The position numbers were made by a program, and so were the translations under genes. Shown here piece by piece: positions 59,665 through 64,000 of a stretch of 64,000 nt of DNA. This DNA is from Mycolicibacter icosiumassiliensis. Lineage in GTDB: Bacteria > Actinomycetota > Actinomycetes > Mycobacteriales > Mycobacteriaceae. The notes beneath the pieces are model-generated. The model ran no database searches. It was not told where the DNA came from and saw only the letters and a list, made by a program, of their open reading frames with translations. Within the stretch, counting starts at the first letter, position 1; each line of letters begins with the position of its first letter. The stretch is from contig NZ_LT546166.1 in the NCBI RefSeq assembly GCF_900078685.2, forward strand, positions 3,656,570-3,720,569. The letters run 5' to 3'.

Positions 59665-60108
59665 TCAGCGCACGCCCGGCGGCATGCCATAGAGGTGATG
59701 GATAGGCAGCGTCAGCAGCACACGGCGGTCGGTCACCATGGCCTGGCGGTACTCGTCCCAGTCCGGATGCTCCCCGGCGATGTTGCGGTACAACGCAATC
59801 AGCGCCTCGACGGTGTCGTCATCGGGCGCGGCGGCCGGCGACGTGAGCTGGGCATCCCCCTCGGCGACGGCATAGGACCAGCCGTCGTCCGAATCGACCA
59901 GCAGCGACGCCCGGGGATCCCGGCGCAGGTTGCGGGTCTTGGCTCGCGGTTCGGTGACCGACACCTGCACCACCAGAGACCGCGGGTCGAAGTAGTACTG
60001 CACGTTCGACAGTTGCGGGCGCCCGTCTCGTTTGATGGTGGCCAAGACACCGAGTGAGTTCCCGCTGATCAAGGCAAGCAACTTGTCGTCGAATACCTGG
60101 CGTCCCAT
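59665..60108 (-). CDS. PPOX-class F420-dependent flavin/deazaflavin enzyme (Rv1155-like)
   Basis: 147 residues, split beta-barrel. GVLATIKRDGRPQLSNVQYY, KTRNLRRDPRASLLV and IHHLYGMPPG match Rv1155, which binds F420 and is a deazaflavin-dependent oxidoreductase. The cofactor precursor is made by fbiC in this window. The substrate is unknown. It is divergent from the DUF1697 gene. Confidence 0.9.
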   Translation of the reverse strand: MGRQVFDDKLLALISGNSLGVLATIKRDGRPQLSNVQYYFDPRSLVVQVSVTEPRAKTRNLRRDPRASLLVDSDDGWSYAVAEGDAQLTSPAAAPDDDTVEALIALYRNIAGEHPDWDEYRQAMVTDRRVLLTLPIHHLYGMPPGVR

Positions 60109-60171
60109 GATCGAAGCCTACCGACGCATCCGGTTATTGCCATCGTTCTTCCACCGATTGGAGGCCGCCTC

Positions 60172-60702
60172 ATGACCCGGTATGCAGTGTTTCTGCGCGG
60201 CGTGAACGTCGGCGGAGTCAACCTCAAGATGGCCGAGGTCGCCGCCACGCTGACCGCTGCCGGGCTGACCGCTGCCGGATTCTCCGAGGTCCGCACCCTG
60301 CTGGCCAGCGGCCACGTGCTGCTGGACTCTCCCGCCAATGCCACCAAAGTGCGCGCCACCGCCGAGGCGGCGTTGCGGGAGCGCTTCGGCTACGAAGCCT
60401 GGGTGCTGGTCTACGACCTCGAGACGGTGCGCGACATCGTGGCTGCCTATCCCTTCGAACCCGAGGTCCCCGGCCTGCACTCCTATGTCACGTTCGTCGC
60501 CGAGGAGGCAGCTCTGACCGAACTGTCTGAGATCGCCGCAGATGCCGACGAGACGATCACTGTCGGCGACGGGGTGATCTACTGGCAGATCCCCAAGGGC
60601 GACACCCTGATCAGCACGGTGGGCAAGACGATGGGCAACAAGCGGTACAAGTCCGCCACCACCACCCGCAACCTGCGCACCCTGAACAAAATGCTGCGCT
60701 AG
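60172..60702 (+). CDS. DUF1697 protein
   Basis: 176 residues. YAVFLRGVNVGGVNLKMAEV is the DUF1697 signature and NKRYKSATTTRNLRTLNKML closes the domain. The family is cytoplasmic, with a ferredoxin-like fold and no known activity. It is followed after 25 nt by the methyltransferase gene. Confidence 0.9.
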   Translation: MTRYAVFLRGVNVGGVNLKMAEVAATLTAAGLTAAGFSEVRTLLASGHVLLDSPANATKVRATAEAALRERFGYEAWVLVYDLETVRDIVAAYPFEPEVPGLHSYVTFVAEEAALTELSEIAADADETITVGDGVIYWQIPKGDTLISTVGKTMGNKRYKSATTTRNLRTLNKMLR

Positions 60703-60727
60703 GTGGCGCACCGGTAAGGTCGCAGAC

Positions 60728-61549
60728 GTGAGCCAGGCACAGAAAGTCACCCTGACCGGGGTCTCCGAAACCGCGTTGCTGACCTTGAACGCCCGGGCGA
60801 AAGAGGCCCGCCGTTCCGACGGGATCATCGAGGACCCGATGGCGATCCGCCTCGCCGAGTCGATCGACTTCGATTTCGCGAAGTTCGGACCGACGCGGCA
60901 AGACATCGCCCTGCGCGCGTTGGCCTTCGACGACCAGACTCGCCAGTTTCTGCGTCAGCACCCGTCGGGCACCGTGGTGGCCCTGGCCGAGGGCTTGCAG
61001 ACCAGCTTCTGGCGGGTGAGTGCGAGCGTTCCCGACGCCGCGTTCCGCTGGCTCACCGTCGATCTCCCGCCGATCGTCGACATTCGCTCCCGGCTGCTGC
61101 CGGCGTCGCCGCAGGTTTCGGTCTGCGCGCAGTCCGCCTTGGACTACAGCTGGATGGATCAGGTCGATCCCGACAACGGCGTGTTCATCAGCGCCGAAGG
61201 TCTGCTGATGTATCTGCAGCCCAACCAGTCGCTCGGACTGATCGCCGAGTGCGCCCGCCGCTTCCCGGGTGGGCGGCTGCTCTTCGATGTGCCGCCGCCG
61301 CTGATGGCGATGCTGATTCGCCGCGGGGTATGGACCTCGCTTCGGTACAAGGCGCCGCCGATGCCGTTCAACCTGTCAGTGAGCGACGCTGCCGATCTGG
61401 TGAACACCATGCCCGGCATCCGGGCCGTTCGCGATCTGCCGTTGCCGGCCGGGCGCGGATGGCTGTTCAACACCTTGCTCTCGAACGCCCATCGGCTACG
61501 TTTCTTGGATCCGGTCCGTCCGTCGCTGACCCTGCTGGAATTCGGCTAA
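60728..61549 (+). CDS. Class I SAM methyltransferase, Ppm1/Tcmp O-methyltransferase type
   Basis: 273 residues, Rv1153c-like. TGVSETALLTLNARAKEARR, VVALAEGLQTSFWRV, FRWLTVDLPPIVDIR and FISAEGLLMYLQ are the leucine carboxyl methyltransferase blocks (SAM site in ALAEGLQT). It methylates a carboxyl or hydroxyl of a small molecule; the substrate is unknown. Its stop overlaps the GntR gene stop by 4 nt. Confidence 0.9.
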   Translation: MSQAQKVTLTGVSETALLTLNARAKEARRSDGIIEDPMAIRLAESIDFDFAKFGPTRQDIALRALAFDDQTRQFLRQHPSGTVVALAEGLQTSFWRVSASVPDAAFRWLTVDLPPIVDIRSRLLPASPQVSVCAQSALDYSWMDQVDPDNGVFISAEGLLMYLQPNQSLGLIAECARRFPGGRLLFDVPPPLMAMLIRRGVWTSLRYKAPPMPFNLSVSDAADLVNTMPGIRAVRDLPLPAGRGWLFNTLLSNAHRLRFLDPVRPSLTLLEFG

Positions 61550-61929
61550 AGAGCACCGCTGCCGGCACTGTCGAAGGCCGCGTCGAGGTAGCGCAGCGCA
61601 TCGGCCTTGCCCAAACCGACCGCGCGGGCGGCGGCCGCGAAAGCGCCCGCCGCCTGGGTCATGGCCGCATCGGCCGGGTCACTGCTTGCCACGAAGGTGC
61701 CGAACCGGCCGCGAGTTTGGACGACGCCGCCGGCCTCCAGCTCGCGGTAGGCGCGCGCGACGGTGTTGACCGCCAAACCCAATTGGCTCGCCAATTCGCG
61801 CACCGGCGGCAACCGGGTTCCCGCGGGCAGCGCCCCGGCCCTAACCGCCTCGATCAGTGCAACCCGGATCTGCTCGAACAGCGGCACGCCGGCATGCACA
61901 TCGGCTTTCAGCAGGTCGGAGAAGTCCAT
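61546..61929 (-). CDS. GntR family (YtrA-type) transcriptional regulator
   Basis: 127 residues, Rv1152-like. The winged helix is FEQIRVALIEAVRAGALPAG ... LPPVRELASQLGLAVNTVARAYRELEAGGVV. The short helical C-terminus is the YtrA type. Ligand and targets are unknown. It is divergent from the sirtuin gene across 28 bp. Confidence 0.92.
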   Translation of the reverse strand: MDFSDLLKADVHAGVPLFEQIRVALIEAVRAGALPAGTRLPPVRELASQLGLAVNTVARAYRELEAGGVVQTRGRFGTFVASSDPADAAMTQAAGAFAAAARAVGLGKADALRYLDAAFDSAGSGAL

Positions 61930-61957
61930 TCGGCCAGTATCCCGCTATCTTGGTGGC

Positions 61958-62671
61958 GTGCGGGTGGTGGTGTTCAGTGGCGCAGGAATCTCAGCGGAGA
62001 GCGGGATACCCACCTTCCGCGACGACGAGAAGGGGCTCTGGGCGCAATACGACCCCTACGAGGTCTCCAGCATCGACGGCTGGAATCGGCAGCCGGAACT
62101 GGTCTGGGGCTGGTATTCATGGCGCTGCCAGCTGGCCCGCCGCTATGAGCCGAACCTGGGCCACACCGCGATCGCGGATTGGGAACAGCACGCCGACGTC
62201 CAGGTCATCACCCAGAACGTCGACAATCTGCACGAGCGCGGCGGCAGCTCCACGGTTCACCATCTGCACGGCCGGATGTTCACCTTCCGGTGCTCGGACT
62301 GCGAACAACCGCACGACACGCAGCTGCCAGAGCTGGCTGAGCCCGTGCTCGAAATCATGCCGCCGCAGTGCGAGTGTGGCGGCTTGATTCGCCCCGACGT
62401 GGTGTGGTTCGGCGAACAGCTGCCCGAGGAGCCGTGGAACGCCGCAGTCGAGGCCATCGACGCCGCCGATGCGCTGGTCGTGGTCGGCACATCCGGGGTG
62501 GTCTATCCGGCGGCCAGCCTGCCCGAACGGGCGCTGGAGCTGGGCAAGACGGTCATCCAGGTGAATCCGGAGCCGACGCCGCTGTCGGAGCGGGCCACGG
62601 TGTTCCTGCGCACTACCGCGTCGGCAGCACTGCCCGGAATGGCGCAGCGGTTGCCGTTCCTGCTGGGCTGA
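61958..62671 (+). CDS. cobB: NAD-dependent deacylase (sirtuin, CobB type)
   Basis: 237 residues from the GTG at 61958, Rv1151c-like; a frame from 61763 is too long. NAD motifs: FSGAGISAESGIPTFRDD (6-23), TQNVDNLHERG and HLHG with the catalytic His. Zinc cysteines are in RCSDCEQ and QCECGG. Tyr53-x-x-Arg56 (YSWR) is the class III pair that favours succinyl- over acetyl-lysine. It removes acyl groups from proteins such as acyl-CoA synthetases. Confidence 0.94.
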   Translation: MRVVVFSGAGISAESGIPTFRDDEKGLWAQYDPYEVSSIDGWNRQPELVWGWYSWRCQLARRYEPNLGHTAIADWEQHADVQVITQNVDNLHERGGSSTVHHLHGRMFTFRCSDCEQPHDTQLPELAEPVLEIMPPQCECGGLIRPDVVWFGEQLPEEPWNAAVEAIDAADALVVVGTSGVVYPAASLPERALELGKTVIQVNPEPTPLSERATVFLRTTASAALPGMAQRLPFLLG

Positions 62672-62678
62672 CTGGGCT

Positions 62679-63317
62679 TCAGGCCGGGCGGCTGGCGGAG
62701 CCCAGTGCGAACTCCGACACCGGCACCGGGGCCCACGCCGGGAATTGATGCCCGCGTCGCGTTTTACCGACGACGAAGCCGGCAGCGGTGATCATCTGCT
62801 CGGTCTCGCGGTGGGTGTGGCAGTTGCCGAACAGTCGGGGCCAGAAGGTGGCGTCGGCCAGCCGTTGCAGTCCGCCCCGCACCCCGGCGCTGGCGACATG
62901 CTCGAAGTAGCGCAGCTCGCCGCCCGGCTTGAGCAGTGCGAACAACTGGCGCAGCACCTCTTCGGGACGGTCGACGGAGCACAAGACCAGCGAGCACACG
63001 ATCGCATCGAACGGCTCCCCCGCGGCTAGGCCCTCGACGGTGCTCGCCAGCACGGTGATCGGCACCGGCGCCGCCGCCGCGGCTGAAACGGCGGCATCCC
63101 GCAGCCGGGACTCAGGTTCGGGGGCCACCACTTCGGTCACGGTGTCGGGGTAGAAGCTGAAGTTGCTCCCGGTGCCGGCTCCGACCTCCAGCACACGCCC
63201 GGACAGACCCTCCAGGTTCTCCCGGCGGCGGTCCCGCAACCAGTCGGTCTCACGGCTGGACATGAAAGTCCAGATCCGGGCGAACAGCGGGTTGTCCAGG
63301 GTGTCCGATGAGCTCAT
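62679..63317 (-). CDS. Class I SAM-dependent methyltransferase
   Basis: 212 residues from the ATG at 63317 (a frame to 63401 is less likely). RVLEVGAGTGSNFSFYP is the SAM-binding motif I, FDAIVCSLVLCSV and KPGGELRYFEHV are further motifs, with a METTL7/UbiE-like layout. The substrate is unknown. It is convergent with cobB (7-nt gap). Confidence 0.9.
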   Translation of the reverse strand: MSSSDTLDNPLFARIWTFMSSRETDWLRDRRRENLEGLSGRVLEVGAGTGSNFSFYPDTVTEVVAPEPESRLRDAAVSAAAAAPVPITVLASTVEGLAAGEPFDAIVCSLVLCSVDRPEEVLRQLFALLKPGGELRYFEHVASAGVRGGLQRLADATFWPRLFGNCHTHRETEQMITAAGFVVGKTRRGHQFPAWAPVPVSEFALGSASRPA

Positions 63318-63485
63318 GGCAGCCACCCTAACCCGACGCCACAGTGACCCGGATTCCACTGGCTCGGGGCAGGCGGACCACGGCTCCAGCACAGGCCCCA
63401 CAAACGCTACCCGCCGGTAGTATTGCCACCATTTCCCGAAACGTGACTCAATGATTCCTTAATAGTGACCAATAGGCTCAGGGTC

Positions 63486-63611
63486 ATGTGGATCGACGAC
63501 TCAAGTGCCGACGTCATCAAGGTCGACTTCGAGGCCCTGTACCACGGCGATTTCCTCGTCGAGGGCGACACCTCGGAGCAGTTCGACGGCTTGCATTCGC
63601 TGGCCAGCTGA
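63486..63611 (+). CDS. 41-residue hypothetical ORF, possibly a gene remnant
   Basis: ATG 63486 to TGA 63609-63611 encodes MWIDDSSADVIKVDFEALYH..., with coding-like G/C bias at third positions. It has no recognised domain and no clear ribosome site. The frame continues past the stop (LIGVATAAPFNMVRL) for 21 more codons, so it may be the start of a broken longer gene. The rest of 63318-63672 shows nothing else; an AT-rich stretch at 63440-63475 could hold a promoter. Confidence 0.35.
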   Translation: MWIDDSSADVIKVDFEALYHGDFLVEGDTSEQFDGLHSLAS

Positions 63612-63672
63612 TTGATCGGCGTCGCGACAGCGGCGCCCTTCAACATGGTGCGGTTGCGCGCAGGTCGCCGCC

Positions 63673-64000
63673 TCAGCTTTGGCTGATCATGCGCGACAGG
63701 GACCGCACAACGTGACGACTGGCTGAGTGCCGCAGCCTCTGCATTACCGGTTGGCGGATCTGAGGGGCACCCACGCCGAACCGAGGAAACAGCTTTAACG
63801 CATTTGTCCGGTCGATCGCATCGCGCCCCGATCGATCCAGACCGGCATACGTCTCCAGACCCGCAGCGAACAATCTTCCGGCAGCGCTCGGCGCGAACGG
63901 CCAGTCCGAGCCGAAGGTGACGTGCCCGGGCCGCGCGAAAGCCAACAGGCTCGGCAGCGCCGCGGCGCTGGATGACAAGGCCGTATCGAAGTAGAAGCTG
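63673..64000 (-). CDS. Amidohydrolase 2 family enzyme, C-terminal part (5' end beyond window)
   Basis: About 108 residues of a longer protein, open to the right edge. SFYFDTALSSSAAALPSLLA and HVTFGSDWPFAP contain the conserved Asp of a metal-dependent hydrolase or decarboxylase (ACMSD/amidohydrolase 2 family). The C-terminal ALKLFPRFG motif ends such domains. Substrate unknown. Confidence 0.85.
   Translation of the reverse strand, partial: SFYFDTALSSSAAALPSLLAFARPGHVTFGSDWPFAPSAAGRLFAAGLETYAGLDRSGRDAIDRTNALKLFPRFGVGAPQIRQPVMQRLRHSASRHVVRSLSRMISQS

Noticed and set aside
1..64000. tRNA, rRNA, insertion sequence, phage or integron genes
   Set aside because: No tRNA cloverleaf, rRNA segment, transposase, integrase or recombinase motif was recognised on either strand; an automated tRNAscan or ISfinder search was not possible.

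Overview
The window is chromosomal DNA of a mycobacterium. The evidence is uniformly high G+C with high-GC third codon positions, PGRS glycine-repeat genes, a PE-PPE-domain esterase, MmpS/MmpL, mycothiol (mshB), F420 (fbiC), PIM/LAM (pimE, lpqW) and polymethylated-polysaccharide (gpgS, glgC, glgM) genes. From memory of the M. tuberculosis H37Rv gene order, positions of about 6.8 kb to 63.3 kb follow the Rv1213-to-Rv1147 block read in reverse, with local gains and losses. The species cannot be fixed from the sequence alone; a slow grower outside the tuberculosis complex would fit.

Layout. 1-6.6 kb is a variable PGRS island. It holds a PGRS protein running off the left edge, an MbtK-like acetyltransferase with a Shine-Dalgarno-led mini-ORF, two outward-facing glycine-rich gene fragments joined at an imperfect 40-bp palindrome, and a secreted PGRS protein fused to a GH5 endoglycosylceramidase-like enzyme. 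6.8-15.8 kb carries glucan and polysaccharide synthesis (glgC/glgM divergent, gpgS) with folP2, tagA, a DivIVA-like protein, a DJ-1 family protein, fadD6 and a LOG hydrolase. 15.8-20.1 kb carries a STAND-type ATPase, dapE and dapD. 20.1-24.5 kb is an MmpS/MmpL export operon with a divergent TetR regulator and a lipoprotein. 24.6-32.6 kb holds fadD36, a COG2345 regulator, an AhpD-like protein, pruA, the PE-PPE esterase with a divergent PucR-type regulator, and psuG. 32.7-37.4 kb holds a secreted HNH nuclease, dapC, a PadR regulator and fadH. 37.4-46.5 kb holds fbiC, a small-protein/membrane-protein pair, mshB, a secreted unknown, lpqW and typA. 46.5-54.2 kb holds a MarR regulator, a broken ridA and narGHJI with a coupled secreted DUF732 gene. 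54.3-64 kb holds mutT2, a pterin dehydratase, pimE, several small conserved genes, a base-excision glycosylase-like gene, an F420-type flavoenzyme, two methyltransferases, a GntR regulator, a sirtuin, and the end of an amidohydrolase at the right edge.

Themes. Three lysine/DAP genes (dapC, dapD, dapE) and several envelope genes make this a cell-envelope-rich core region. Many adjacent genes overlap by 4 nt (ATGA, GTGA or TTGA), which suggests translational coupling; several convergent pairs overlap at their stop codons. Compared with M. tuberculosis, fdxC beside dapC, putB beside pruA, and the PE/PPE/ESX and pks3/4 insertions are absent from their expected positions. The most unusual items are the PGRS-GH5 fusion, the back-to-back PGRS junction, the internally deleted ridA, the coupled small proteins, and a 33-bp repeat found upstream of both dapD and the HNH nuclease.
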